A DNA stretch of 64,000 nucleotides from Neotamlana laminarinivorans (GCF_020523925.1 NZ_JAJAPW010000001.1:682001-746000); one strand, 5' to 3'; counted from the stretch's first letter, positions 18,077 through 28,006 are shown. Notes: a model not told the origin generated them from the sequence alone. A program made the numbers and translations.

Positions 18077-20971
18077 TTACATTGGCATCATTATAATTAC
18101 TCGAGTACCTGATGGTATATTTTTGTCTGTAACTAAATCTTTTGTAATTATGGTAATATCACGTTTTAGTTTGTTTTTATATAAATATACTCGTTCTTGG
18201 TTTGCCCGAGTAGCAAAAGGTTTATGCTGTTTATTAGGGCGTTTTAATTTCTCTGATTGTTCTCGCCCAATACCATTATCTGTTACCGTTATTTGCAACC
18301 TATTATCTAAAATAATTTTTGCGTCAACCTGTAATTGCCTATTATTTGGTTTATGTAACAAACCGTGTTTTAAGGCATTTTCTACATAAGGTTGAATAAA
18401 CAATGATGGTACTTTTATTTGTTTTGTATTCAACTGATTATCGATAGATATTTTGTATTCTAACTCATCTTCAAAACGTACTTTTTCTAATTCTAAATAC
18501 AATTTTAATGCATTTAGCTCTTCTTCTAAAGTAATTTCGTTTTGCTGACTGTAATCTAAATACATTCGGATTAATCGGCTAAACTTTACTAAATACGAAC
18601 TTGCTAATTCTTTTTCGTTTGAAACAATATAATCTTGAATGGAATTTAACGCATTAAAAATAAAATGCGGATTCATTTGCGAACGCAGATTTTCTAGTCT
18701 TAAATTCGTTATTTTTTTATCGATTAAAATTTTATCAATTTCTAAAATGCGCTGTTTTTCCTTTTGCTTTAAACGATTTATAAAGTACAGCCATATTAAA
18801 CCAAAAATTGACAACATTATTAAACCATAAAACCAATACGTTTCCCAAAAAGGTTTGCTAATTATAAATGTTATTGGCGATACATAAACATAACCTTTCG
18901 CGCTAATATTTTTTGCTTTAAGCTCGAACGTGTAACTACCATTAGCCAAACTATTAAAATTAACAAAATGTGTGTTTTTGGGTATATTTTGCCAACTCGT
19001 ATCTAGTTGTTTAACCCTGTACTTATAATTTACTAGTTGGTTAGATTGAAAACCATTAGAATTAAACTGAATTTCAATTTTATTTAAATCATGTGGTAAT
19101 TTATAGGTTGGTTTAAGTAGTGTATCTCGGTCATTTATCTTTACGCTTTCTATTTTTACTCTTGCTGTTTTAAATGATTTAAATAATCCTTCATGTTTTG
19201 GAAGCAAATAAAACGACGTTGGCAAAGTAACTACTATTTTGTTTTTAAGTATTAAAAAGTTATTTACGGCAGTATTTAAACCATCTTGAGCACTTAAAGA
19301 TTTTAATGTTTTTGTGTTTATATTGTACTGAAACAGTCCAGAATCTGATGAAATCCACAATAAATTATCATCATACTTTAAATTATTTATATGAAGGTTT
19401 TCAGGTAAACCGATTTTTAATTTTGATAGTGTATTATTTTCAAGTTTAAGCAAACCGTTGTGCTGTGTAGCTAACCAAATTATTTTTTCATTATTTGATG
19501 CAATAGCGTTAACTAATAAGTTTTTAGAATTATAGTTTATTTCTTTTGATTCGAAATTTTCTAAATTATAAACAAAAAATCCATCAATATAAGATACAAA
19601 CAGACTATTCTTACAAACTACAGAGGCTTTTACTCGACTTGAACGAAGCTCTTTTTTGTGATCTAAACTATATGGTTTTTTATAAACAATACCTTGCCGG
19701 TAGTTACCGTAAAACAAAGTACTATCATTAATTTTAGAAAAGCTCTTTGCTACAGAAAATGTATATGTTACATCTTTTATTTTATAAGATTTTAAATTTA
19801 CAATAAACGATTCTGATGAATTTATGCTTACAATTAATTGTTCGGTTTTATCATCAAAAAATAAATTTCCTATAATTTTTTTTCCAGGTAATTGAATGGT
19901 TTTATACAGTTTATCTTTGTTATAAAACAACAGCTTACTATTGTTTGTACCTAACACAAAATTATTATCGTGTAAAGCAGCAGATGCAGTTACTTTATTT
20001 TTATGTTCTACTTGCCTAATATTTAAATTTGGTGACACAAAAACACCATTATCTAAAGTTGCAAACCAATAATTTTTATTAAAATCTATTTGAATGTCTG
20101 TAATAGATTCTGATTTAAAAAGCTGTTCTTTAAATATTAATGATTTTCCTGTTAATTTAAATATATGCACACCAGAATTAGTTAAAAACCAGTACTCATT
20201 GTTAAAACTTAAAACATTATAAATAGTTTCATTTTGCAACTGTTTTGGGGTTTCTATCTTAGTGTAAGAGTCATTTTGTTTATCAACTAGGTATATTACA
20301 TTACCATTAGAACTTTTATGTGTAAAAAACACAACATTGTTAAAAGCAAAAAGTTTTGGTGATTGAATGAGTTTTGAAGTAGTTATTTCAATAATTTTTT
20401 TAGCTATTCCGTTTTTAAATTTATAAACTCTATGACGTTTTAAAGCACCCTCGAGATTAATCACAAACGTGTAGTTCGCATCATTTACAGCTGCATTACT
20501 AATACACATGCCATTAAAAACTGGTGAGATATTTTTAGAATCTTTATTTATATCGTAAATACCTGTTTCTGTGAATATACGAACACTTTTTTCTAAAACC
20601 TGATAAGAAGCTAATTGACCTTTAACGAATTTACTAGCATCAAAAAATAATTTTAAACTATCGTTTTCAACATAAAAAAATTGTCCGTAAATGTTATTAC
20701 ACCAAAGTTTTCCTTCGTGATCAAATTGTAGTTGAAATATTGAATTTGATTTTTTTTGGGGGTTATCAAAATTATGATATGTTTTTCCGTCATACCTATA
20801 CAATCCTTTATCTGCTGCTAACCATATGTAATGGTCTTCATCTTCAGCAATATCATAAAATTCAAAATCTGGAAGTTGAGAAATACTTCCCATATTTACA
20901 GATACCGGATTTTGAGCCTGTAACTCAAAGCAAAAAAAACAAACAAGTATATACTTAAAACAATACCGCAT
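18077..20971 (-). CDS. membrane sensor histidine kinase with two-component regulator propeller (LytS/YehU type)
   Basis: The 964-residue protein has a signal peptide, a long periplasmic region (about 22-600) of two-component-regulator-propeller blades (DEDHYIWLAADKGLYRYDG is the first), and a Y_Y_Y domain (about 630-700, YKYRVKQLDTSWQNI). One membrane helix follows at about 710-733. The cytoplasmic part has the His_kinase domain with NPHFIFNALNSIQ (phospho-acceptor His) and an ATPase domain with VENALKHG and DNGIGREQ. This is a hybrid-free kinase of the type that pairs with LytTR regulators, and its partner follows 6 bp downstream. The ligand is unknown. Related propeller kinases in Bacteroidota often sense glycans or envelope state, but no sugar-use locus is adjacent. 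Confidence 0.92.
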   Translation of the reverse strand: MRYCFKYILVCFFCFELQAQNPVSVNMGSISQLPDFEFYDIAEDEDHYIWLAADKGLYRYDGKTYHNFDNPQKKSNSIFQLQFDHEGKLWCNNIYGQFFYVENDSLKLFFDASKFVKGQLASYQVLEKSVRIFTETGIYDINKDSKNISPVFNGMCISNAAVNDANYTFVINLEGALKRHRVYKFKNGIAKKIIEITTSKLIQSPKLFAFNNVVFFTHKSSNGNVIYLVDKQNDSYTKIETPKQLQNETIYNVLSFNNEYWFLTNSGVHIFKLTGKSLIFKEQLFKSESITDIQIDFNKNYWFATLDNGVFVSPNLNIRQVEHKNKVTASAALHDNNFVLGTNNSKLLFYNKDKLYKTIQLPGKKIIGNLFFDDKTEQLIVSINSSESFIVNLKSYKIKDVTYTFSVAKSFSKINDSTLFYGNYRQGIVYKKPYSLDHKKELRSSRVKASVVCKNSLFVSYIDGFFVYNLENFESKEINYNSKNLLVNAIASNNEKIIWLATQHNGLLKLENNTLSKLKIGLPENLHINNLKYDDNLLWISSDSGLFQYNINTKTLKSLSAQDGLNTAVNNFLILKNKIVVTLPTSFYLLPKHEGLFKSFKTARVKIESVKINDRDTLLKPTYKLPHDLNKIEIQFNSNGFQSNQLVNYKYRVKQLDTSWQNIPKNTHFVNFNSLANGSYTFELKAKNISAKGYVYVSPITFIISKPFWETYWFYGLIMLSIFGLIWLYFINRLKQKEKQRILEIDKILIDKKITNLRLENLRSQMNPHFIFNALNSIQDYIVSNEKELASSYLVKFSRLIRMYLDYSQQNEITLEEELNALKLYLELEKVRFEDELEYKISIDNQLNTKQIKVPSLFIQPYVENALKHGLLHKPNNRQLQVDAKIILDNRLQITVTDNGIGREQSEKLKRPNKQHKPFATRANQERVYLYKNKLKRDITIITKDLVTDKNIPSGTRVIIMMPM

Positions 20972-21053
20972 AATTACTAAACAACAAACTTAACATTTAT
21001 GTAAATACAGGTACATGTATTTTGCTGTAAGTCCTATTTTTTTTTCTAAATAC

Positions 21054-21082
21054 AAAAAACGCCTACAATTGTAGGCGTTTAA
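21054..21082. terminator. perfectly palindromic terminator after the DUF4870 gene
   Basis: The centre CGCCTACAATTGTAGGCG is a perfect dyad extended by AAA and TTT. The minus strand continues with a T run. It lies 23 bp past the end of the DUF4870 gene. Confidence 0.8.
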
Positions 21083-21104
21083 TATCTCTTAATATAAAAT
21101 AACA

Positions 21105-21467
21105 CTAACTAATAAAATTAAAAGATAATGGGTAGCTAGGTAATTCGCCGTTACTAGCTTTTATGGTGTTTATAATTGGCATGACAAAAGCCAAAATGCC
21201 TATAAAAATAAGTGTTAATATACCTAAACCAAATAGTAATATTAAAGGAATACTTAATACAGAATATGCTACAATGCTTAACTGAAAGTTAATTATAGAT
21301 TTTCCATGAATATCTAAACCTTCAACGTTATCTTTTTGTGTTGCCCAAATTATTAATGGTACAATTAATCCTCCAAATCCTGTTAAACAAGTAAGTAATT
21401 GAGATAAATGTGTTAATGCTAACAATTGATTGTCAGTTCGTTTTAAAGTATAATAGTTCGTTTCCAT
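21105..21467 (-). CDS. DUF4870 (Tic20-like) small membrane protein
   Basis: A 120-residue integral membrane protein with three to four hydrophobic helices. The N-terminal RTDNQLLALTHLSQLL, the LIIWATQKDNVEGLDIHGKSIINFQLS loop and PIINTIKASNGE are diagnostic of DUF4870. The family is widespread in Bacteroidota and has no settled function. It stands alone on the minus strand with terminators on both sides. Translation from ATG at 21467 gives a short cytoplasmic N-terminus without a signal peptide. Confidence 0.85.
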   Translation of the reverse strand: METNYYTLKRTDNQLLALTHLSQLLTCLTGFGGLIVPLIIWATQKDNVEGLDIHGKSIINFQLSIVAYSVLSIPLILLFGLGILTLIFIGILAFVMPIINTIKASNGELPSYPLSFNFIS

Positions 21468-21515
21468 GATTAATTTGTTTTATATTAATATGACGTTCAT
21501 ACCTATTAAATGTTA

Positions 21516-21551
21516 CAAAAAAAGAGTCATATTATTAACATGACTCTTTTC
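21516..21551 (-). terminator. terminator of the RND efflux operon
   Basis: Arms AAAAGAGTCAT (21520-21530) and ATGACTCTTTT (21540-21550). On the minus strand a T run follows. It closes the operon that ends with the DUF2892 gene. Confidence 0.85.
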
Positions 21552-21603
21552 TACTAACCAAAAACAAATTCATAAAAATTTATGAACCTAAATAATAATG
21601 ATA

Positions 21604-21792
21604 CTACTTTTTAATTTTAAATACTTTTGTTAAGATATCTTCTAATAAACACCATTTTGTAAATGCAGACTGTATCATGTTTACACCTATAAATACGGTA
21701 AACCACAACCAATTTGTATTAACATAAACGGTAAGTACTACACTTAATAATACCATTACACCAACAATTACTCTAAAATATGTATTTAACAT
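21604..21792 (-). CDS. DUF2892 (YgaP-type) two-helix membrane protein
   Basis: A 62-residue protein with two hydrophobic helices (about 4-22 and 27-45) and a basic tail. The family is that of the membrane part of the sulfurtransferase YgaP and of free-standing DUF2892 proteins. The segment FTKWCLLEDIL keeps the family's cysteine, though the usual Cys-Pro is Cys-Leu here. It is the last intact gene of the TolC/MFP/RND operon, after a nonsense-mutated small gene. DUF2892 proteins often accompany rhodanese and sulfur genes. That fits the putative shared control of this operon with the sulfur locus at 55-60 kb. Confidence 0.8.
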   Translation of the reverse strand: MLNTYFRVIVGVMVLLSVVLTVYVNTNWLWFTVFIGVNMIQSAFTKWCLLEDILTKVFKIKK

Positions 21793-21812
21793 GCTTATAA
21801 ACTTTTTTTAAA

Positions 21813-22118
21813 TTATATATATTTCTCAATAGGAACCACAATTGCTTTAATTGGGTTATTACTCTCTAAATTTTCATTAAACGCTTTTATTAAATTAAAT
21901 AAAGCATCAATATTTAAGTCTTCTGTAAAAGAGAAAAACATAACAGAATTATTACTGTTTTTTTCACTAGCAAACCAACTTGAAGTTAGCATTAAAGCGC
22001 CTTTAGTTTTATACCCTTCTATACCTGATTCGCTAAAATTTTCAATACCTGATTTTTTAAAAAGTTTTACAACTTCTTTTTGGTATTACTCTACAGCAGT
22101 TACTATTACTAATTTCAT
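21813..22118 (-). pseudogene. nonsense-mutated gene for a small PII-like cytoplasmic protein
   Basis: Read on the minus strand from ATG at 22118, the frame is open for 101 codons to TAA at 21813-21815, except for a single in-frame TAA at codon 11 (22086-22088). The product would read MKLVIVTAVE, stop, then YQKEVVKLFKKSG and on to AIVVPIEKYI. Sequence after the stop is well-formed protein with no frameshift. The stop most simply arose from a GAA codon by one base change. The fold pattern (strand, helix with EVVKLFKKSG, strand, helix, final VVPIEK strand) suggests a ferredoxin-like PII-type protein. It lies 13 bp after the RND permease gene and 20 bp before DUF2892. Initiation at an internal codon such as ATG at codon 42 is possible but would lose nearly half the fold. 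Confidence 0.85.
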
Positions 22119-22131
22119 TTTAATATGATTT

Positions 22132-25100
22132 TTAATTATATTTTTTTCGCTCTATCATATAATACACAAGAGGCACCACGAGTAAGGTTAAAAATGTTGA
22201 TACAATGGTTCCGCCAATTAATGAAATTGCTAAACCTTGAAATATAGGATCGAAAAGAATTACAAATGCGCCAATTACTACGGTTCCTGCGGTTAACAAA
22301 ATTGGTGTGGTACGCACCGCACCAGCCTCAATAGCAGCTTGTTTTAATGGTACACCTTCCTCTAAACGCAAGTTTATAAAATCGATTAGTAACACCGAGT
22401 TACGAACCATTATACCAGCTAATGCAATCATTCCTATAAATGAAGTTGCTGTAAAAAATGCTCCCATTAACCAGTGGCCAAGAATAATACCTATCATAGA
22501 TAATGGTATGGCAACCATCATTACAACCGGTGCTTTAAAGTTTTGAAACCAACCTACAATTAATATATATATTAAAACTATGGCACCTAAAAAGGCTATA
22601 CCTAAATCTCTAAAAACCTCTAGCGTTATTTGCCATTCTCCATCCCATTTTACTGTATAATCATCTTCATATTCTGGCTGCCCCAAATACATTTCGTTTA
22701 TTTCATACCCTTGTGGTAACTTAATTTCATTAAGCTTTTCTTCCATACCTAAAATAGCATAAGCAGGACTTTCTAACTCACCAGCCATATCTGCCATTAC
22801 ATAAACTACACGTTTTTGGTTTTTTCTATAAATACTTTTGGCACTTGTTGTTTCGGTTACAGATACCAAATCTGCAATTGGAACCAAGTTACCTTGTTTA
22901 GATTTTACTTTTAATTGTGATATATCTTGAATAGTAGATTTTTCTTTTTCATCTAAAGCTAATACCAAACCTACTTGGTTTACTGCATCTTCATCGTATA
23001 AAACAGTTAAAGGTTTGTTTGATAAAGCCATATTCATGGTATAAGCAATCTGTTTTGGAGCAACGCCATACAACATCGCTTTTTCTTTATCTATTGTAAA
23101 TTGAAATTCTTTTTGGTTAGCTTCCACCATCCAATCTACATCAACTACATCTGCTGTGTTTTGTAATATATTTTTAACACTATTAGCTATTTCAATTTGC
23201 TTATTATAATCTGGTCCATAAATTTCAGCAACCAATGTAGATAAAACTGGAGGCCCTGGCGGAACCTCAACAATTTTTATATTTGCATTAAATTTAGCTG
23301 CTATTTTCTGAATTTCTGGACGTAATAACTTTGCTATATCGTGGCTTTGCGCACTACGCTCTCCTTTATCTATTAAATTCACTTGAATATCGGCCATATT
23401 ACTACCACCACGTAAATCGTAATGCCTTACCAAACCATTAAATGTTATCGGGGCTGATGTGCCTGTATAAATTTGATAATTAACAACCTCTGGTCTTGTT
23501 GATAAATATTGAGAGATCTCTTTAGAAACAACCGCTGTTCGCTCTAAAGTAGTTCCTTCTGGCATATCAATAACCACTTGAAACTCGTTTTTATTATCAA
23601 AAGGCAACATTTTAACCACAACACTATTAGTAAAAAACATTACCATTGTACCTATAAGAACAATAAAAGTAACACCTAAAAACAACCAACGTTTAGAGCT
23701 ATTCTCTATTAAAGGACGTTCAAACTTTTCGTAAATTTTATAAATTGTAGTTTGTTCTAATGGCTTTTTAGGCTTTTCTACAACTCCTTTTTTATCCTTT
23801 TCTCTTAAAAAAATGTAACCTAAATAAGGTGTTATTGTAAGAGCCACAAATAAGGATAAAATCATGGCTATGGAAGCTCCTATTGGCATTGGCGCCATGT
23901 AAGGCCCCATTAAGCCAGATACAAATGCCATAGGTAATACCGAAGCTATTACTGTAAAAGTTGCCAATATAGTTGGGTTACCCACTTCGTTAATAGCATA
24001 TAAAGCTGCTTGTTTAAAAGGTAAACGTTTCATTTTAAAATGCCTATGCATATTTTCGGCAATAATAATGGAATCGTCTACCACAATACCTGTAACAAAA
24101 ACTAAAGCAAATAACGTAATACGGTTAAGCGTATAATCTAACATATAATAGCTTAACAAGGTTAAAGCAAATGTAATTGGCACAGATAAAAAAACCACTA
24201 AACCACCACGCCAGCCCATTGCTAGCATAACAACAAAGGTTACTGCAATTATAGAACCTATTAAGTGTAACAATAATTCGGATACTTTGTGCGATGCTGT
24301 TTCACCATAATTTCTTGTAATTTCAACATTAACGTCGTCTGGAATTAAAGTTTTTCGCAGATGTTCAACTTTATCTATAATTATGTCTGCTATTTTCATA
24401 GCATCGGCTCCTTTTCTTTTTGCAACCGATATAGTTACTGCTGGATACTCCGATTTAAAATCGGCAGACTTTTGGCTAGCTTGACCAAATCCTAAGCTTA
24501 CATAATTTTTTGGCACCTCTGGCCCATCAACAATATTTGCAACTTGTTTTAAATAAATTGGCTGATTTTGCTGTACACCAACAACCAAGTTTTCAATATC
24601 TGATACCGACTCTAAAAACTTACCTGTATTTACAACAAACTCAGTATCATTTTTATCAAATTTACCAGAATTTAATTGTGCATTATTAGCTTTTATCATT
24701 TCAGAAACCGACAGAAAATCTAAACCTGCACTTACTAGCTTATCTTTATCTAATACAACTCTAATTTCACGTTCTCTACCTCCAATTTTATGAGTAATAG
24801 CTACATCATTAACCTTTTTTATCTCCGCTTCCAATTCTTGAGCCATTTGGCCTAACTGGAAATCATCATAATTTTCGCTCCATAAAGTTAAACCAAGCAT
24901 AGGAACATCATCAATAGCACGGGTTTTTACCAACGGAAACGTTACACCTTCTGGCATTTGGTCCATGTGCTTATTAATTTCATTGTAAAGTTTTACAAAC
25001 GAACGCTCAATATCTTCGCCAACATAAAACTGAACGATAACCATACCTTGCTCTTTCATTGATGTAGAATACACATACTCTACACCTTTTATGTTAGAAA

Positions 25101-25326
25101 TAAGTTGCTCCAAGGGTTTAATAACCCTAGACTCTACTTCGGTTGGACTCGCCCCTGGGTAACCAACAAAAATATCTGCCATAGGCACATCAATTTGTGG
25201 CTCTTCTTCACGAGGAATTAAAAACGAACTGTACACACCAATAGCCATAAAAACAATCATTAAAAGCACAGTGAGCTTCGATGTTATAAATACTTTGGCT
25301 ATTTTTCCTGCTAAACCTTCTTTCAT
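22132..25326 (-). CDS. RND-family efflux transporter permease (inner membrane)
   Basis: The 1064-residue length and pattern of twelve membrane helices with two large periplasmic loops identify an AcrB/CusA-type proton-driven pump. Helix 4 carries GIVVDDSIIIAENMHRHF with the proton-relay acidic pair. An N-terminal helix (about 14-34) precedes the first periplasmic loop with YPGASPTEVE. The sequence has features of hydrophobe/amphiphile or small-metabolite exporters and lacks the methionine triad I would expect of copper/silver CusA. It is the third gene of the TolC-MFP-RND operon, separated from the adaptor gene by 168 bp holding an interspersed repeat. Substrate is not evident; the upstream Crp/Fnr-like operator hints at reactive-sulfur or redox stress. 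Confidence 0.93.
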   Translation of the reverse strand: MKEGLAGKIAKVFITSKLTVLLMIVFMAIGVYSSFLIPREEEPQIDVPMADIFVGYPGASPTEVESRVIKPLEQLISNIKGVEYVYSTSMKEQGMVIVQFYVGEDIERSFVKLYNEINKHMDQMPEGVTFPLVKTRAIDDVPMLGLTLWSENYDDFQLGQMAQELEAEIKKVNDVAITHKIGGREREIRVVLDKDKLVSAGLDFLSVSEMIKANNAQLNSGKFDKNDTEFVVNTGKFLESVSDIENLVVGVQQNQPIYLKQVANIVDGPEVPKNYVSLGFGQASQKSADFKSEYPAVTISVAKRKGADAMKIADIIIDKVEHLRKTLIPDDVNVEITRNYGETASHKVSELLLHLIGSIIAVTFVVMLAMGWRGGLVVFLSVPITFALTLLSYYMLDYTLNRITLFALVFVTGIVVDDSIIIAENMHRHFKMKRLPFKQAALYAINEVGNPTILATFTVIASVLPMAFVSGLMGPYMAPMPIGASIAMILSLFVALTITPYLGYIFLREKDKKGVVEKPKKPLEQTTIYKIYEKFERPLIENSSKRWLFLGVTFIVLIGTMVMFFTNSVVVKMLPFDNKNEFQVVIDMPEGTTLERTAVVSKEISQYLSTRPEVVNYQIYTGTSAPITFNGLVRHYDLRGGSNMADIQVNLIDKGERSAQSHDIAKLLRPEIQKIAAKFNANIKIVEVPPGPPVLSTLVAEIYGPDYNKQIEIANSVKNILQNTADVVDVDWMVEANQKEFQFTIDKEKAMLYGVAPKQIAYTMNMALSNKPLTVLYDEDAVNQVGLVLALDEKEKSTIQDISQLKVKSKQGNLVPIADLVSVTETTSAKSIYRKNQKRVVYVMADMAGELESPAYAILGMEEKLNEIKLPQGYEINEMYLGQPEYEDDYTVKWDGEWQITLEVFRDLGIAFLGAIVLIYILIVGWFQNFKAPVVMMVAIPLSMIGIILGHWLMGAFFTATSFIGMIALAGIMVRNSVLLIDFINLRLEEGVPLKQAAIEAGAVRTTPILLTAGTVVIGAFVILFDPIFQGLAISLIGGTIVSTFLTLLVVPLVYYMIERKKYN

Positions 25327-25342
25327 TTAATTTATATTTTTT

Positions 25343-25485
25343 GGGCGTTTTAACGGGCTATACGCTATATCTTTTTATTGTTTAACAACTCGCTTATTCC
25401 AAAGTCGGCTTTCAACAAAATGTATGTTTTAATAAACCCACATTTTACATAACAATAAAAAGGATGCCGCTTCTATCCCTAACGC
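25343..25485 (-). repeat. interspersed palindromic repeat, copy 2 (long-loop variant)
   Basis: Minus-strand GCGTTAGGGAT then GCGGCATCCTTTTT lies at 25456-25485, and AAAAAGATATAGCG then GCCCG and AACGCCC at 25343-25376. The two ends match copy 3 closely, including the GCGTT-GGG and CCC-AACGC tips. About 80 bp separate them, compared with about 15-20 bp in the other copies. It sits inside the RND operon. Confidence 0.7.
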
Positions 25486-25494
25486 GACTGTTAG

Positions 25495-26571
25495 TTATTG
25501 AATTAAAACTTTTGCTCCGTTATATAATTTTCCTTCAGCAGAAACAATGTAGCTTTCATTGGCACTTAAACCAGATAATACTTCAATGTCTCCTCCAAAT
25601 GCTCTACCTAAGCGTAACCACCTTAAAATAGCAGTATTACTTTCACTAACTGTATAAACACCACTTAATTGGCCGTTAGTTACAATAGCTTTTTTGGGAA
25701 TTAAAACTAGAGACGATTGTGACTCTTTTTCTACAGGAAATTGAACAGTAGTAAACATACCCGATAGTATATTATAATTGGTTTTATTCAATATTATTTT
25801 GGTTAAATATTGCCCTCCTGTTTGAGCCGCAGAGCTACTTACTTCTGTAACTTTACCTTTTATAATCTGGTTAATTGCTTTTACATTTACTTTTACTTCT
25901 GTACCCTTTTGTATTTTAGAAATTTCTGTTTCTGGCACCATAGCAATCACCTCGAAATCATCTAAAGACTCAACAGATATTAATGGCATTCCTGGGTTAG
26001 CCATATCTCCTTTTTTTACTGTTTTATTAGTAATTACACCGCTAAATGGTGCGGTAATATTAGTATAAGCAAATTGAGCATTTACTTCATTTTTCATTTG
26101 TTTTGCAGCTTCAAGACTTGCCTTTGCCATTTCGTAATTAGCAGATATATCATCTAACTCTTTTTGTGATGCGCTATTATCTGTAAATAAGGATTTAAAA
26201 CGGTTATAGTCTTTTTCGGCATTATTAAAGGCTGCTGTTGCTTTTGTTATATTGGCATTTACTTGCGCTTTTTTTGCTTGTAAATCGGTATTATTAATAC
26301 TTACCAATAATTGTCCTTTTTTAACTTTATCACCCACATTTACACTTACAGTGTTTACATATCCCATTATTCGAGTGCTAAGGTTAGCGCTGTTTTTAGC
26401 CTGTATTTTTCCGCTTACTGCTAAAAAAGATCCATCTGTATTATTACTTACTTTTGCAACATTAACAGGAATTTCTGGTGTGCTATTTGCTACCGCTTTT
26501 TTGTCTTTACTGTTACAACTTGTTGCTAAAATTGATATTAAAAGTGATAATATGATATATGTTTTTTTCAT
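25495..26571 (-). CDS. RND efflux periplasmic adaptor (membrane fusion lipoprotein)
   Basis: A 358-residue adaptor that links the inner-membrane pump to the TolC channel. I start it at ATG 26571, which gives a lipoprotein signal MKKTYIILSL...LATSC (Cys19). The longer frame up to 26643 adds 24 residues that would bury this signal. Visible parts are the first biotinyl-lipoyl half (NVGDKVKKGQLLVSI), a coiled hairpin (about 95-165, NKATAAFNNAEKDYNRFKS), the second lipoyl half (TNITAPFSGVITNKTVKKGD) and beta-barrel domains. It follows the TolC gene by 79 bp. The 168-bp gap to the permease gene carries a repeat element. Confidence 0.92.
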   Translation of the reverse strand: MKKTYIILSLLISILATSCNSKDKKAVANSTPEIPVNVAKVSNNTDGSFLAVSGKIQAKNSANLSTRIMGYVNTVSVNVGDKVKKGQLLVSINNTDLQAKKAQVNANITKATAAFNNAEKDYNRFKSLFTDNSASQKELDDISANYEMAKASLEAAKQMKNEVNAQFAYTNITAPFSGVITNKTVKKGDMANPGMPLISVESLDDFEVIAMVPETEISKIQKGTEVKVNVKAINQIIKGKVTEVSSSAAQTGGQYLTKIILNKTNYNILSGMFTTVQFPVEKESQSSLVLIPKKAIVTNGQLSGVYTVSESNTAILRWLRLGRAFGGDIEVLSGLSANESYIVSAEGKLYNGAKVLIQ

Positions 26572-26650
26572 TTTATAATAAGTTTTATGTTTAGTATCGA
26601 CTGTACTCAAAATGACATAATTGGTCTCTTTAAGCGCAATCAATAGGTTA

Positions 26651-27958
26651 TTATTTGGTTAAAAAATTCACGTAAGCTAAAGCGTAATTGTATTCATAAA
26701 TGGTTTGATAATACTCTAACTGTTTTTGTGCATATTGAGTTTCTTCCATTAATAAATCTGAAGTTTTCTCTAACCCTTCCTTAAAACGATTAGTTCGAAT
26801 TCTTAAAGACTCTCTAGATTGTTTTAAGGCCAATTCCGAAAGATTTAATTTATTTTCAGCATCAATTAACATGCGTTTTGCTTTATTTAATTCTAATTTA
26901 CTTTTAGATATGTATTGATTATATTTTAGTTTAGATTGTGCATACTCTGCCTTACTTTTTTGCGCTTTTCCAAAGCGTTTAGAGCCTTGAAAGATATCCC
27001 AGCTTAATTGCGCGCCTACAATGTATCCGTTAGCTTCTCGCTTAAAAAAGTTATCATCATATAATTCATAACTTCCAAAAGCACTTAAGCGGGGTAAAAA
27101 AGCCATTTTATCAGCCATATTTAAAGCCTTAAAAGCATTATTTGCCAATTCCATAGCTTTTATATCACTTCTGTTTTTTAATATGCTATTGGTTTCTGTT
27201 GATTTACTTATAATAGATAAAGTATCACTTGGTTTATAAACTACAAAGTCTTGAGTATCCATTAAAAAAGACAAATAATTTGATGCGTTTTGAACATTAC
27301 TTTTAGCTTGATGTAACTTATTTTTCACTTCGGTTACCCTAACTTCTACATTTAATACATCAGCACGTTGCAGATACCCTTGCTTAAAGCTATTATCAGC
27401 AAGATTTTTATTGGATATAGCCGCCTCTAATGCTTTTTCTAAAACACTTACTGCTTTATATGCTAACTGCAATTGCATGTAGGCGTTATGTACCTCAAAA
27501 TTTATATAATCTTTGGTACGTTTCGTTTTTAATGCCATGGCTTCCATTTTAGCTTTAGCTGCTTTACGCTCATAAATGCCATCTGCATTAATTAAGGGTT
27601 GTTGCACCTCCAATTTGGTTGCAAAATTTTCAATTTGATCTGGATTGTTTAATAAAGCTGGATTAAAATCGTTTGCCGTTAAAATTTCTTGATTAAGTTT
27701 GGAACCAAATGCCATTAAAGGGTTTGTAGTAGAAATACCCGTATGACTTGCTGAAATATTAGGCAAAAATACAGCATTAGTTTGTCTGTAATCTGCTCGG
27801 GCTTTATAAAACTCTTCCTGAGAAATTTTTATTGCCGCATTACCCGCTGAAACTGCACTTAAAACCTCACTTTTGCTTATTAGTTTTTCCTCTTGTGCAA
27901 ATACAGCAAATGACAAAAAAAATAATAGGTAAGTAGATAAGTATATTCTGTTTTTCAT
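26651..27958 (-). CDS. TolC family outer-membrane efflux channel
   Basis: First gene of the efflux operon, 435 residues. A signal peptide (about 1-21, ending VFA) is followed by two homologous outer-membrane-efflux halves rich in long amphipathic helices. These helices include RSDIKAMELANNAFKA and RLRTNRFKEGLEKTSDLL-type segments. It forms the trimeric exit duct for the adaptor and pump encoded downstream. Its promoter region has the palindrome AGTAAC-CTTT-GTTACT, 49-64 bp before the ATG, together with a TACTTTTG -7 box whose centre is 33 bp from the palindrome centre. The same geometry is found at the sulfur locus and at cydA. Confidence 0.92.
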   Translation of the reverse strand: MKNRIYLSTYLLFFLSFAVFAQEEKLISKSEVLSAVSAGNAAIKISQEEFYKARADYRQTNAVFLPNISASHTGISTTNPLMAFGSKLNQEILTANDFNPALLNNPDQIENFATKLEVQQPLINADGIYERKAAKAKMEAMALKTKRTKDYINFEVHNAYMQLQLAYKAVSVLEKALEAAISNKNLADNSFKQGYLQRADVLNVEVRVTEVKNKLHQAKSNVQNASNYLSFLMDTQDFVVYKPSDTLSIISKSTETNSILKNRSDIKAMELANNAFKALNMADKMAFLPRLSAFGSYELYDDNFFKREANGYIVGAQLSWDIFQGSKRFGKAQKSKAEYAQSKLKYNQYISKSKLELNKAKRMLIDAENKLNLSELALKQSRESLRIRTNRFKEGLEKTSDLLMEETQYAQKQLEYYQTIYEYNYALAYVNFLTK

Positions 27959-28006
27959 TTTTAAATTTTTACTGAAACAAAAGTATACCTAGAGACCGTG
28001 CTAGTC

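Noticed and set aside
26572-26643. 24-residue N-terminal extension of the RND adaptor
   Set aside because: It would place a lipoprotein signal in the interior. The start at 26571 gives a standard lipobox at Cys19.
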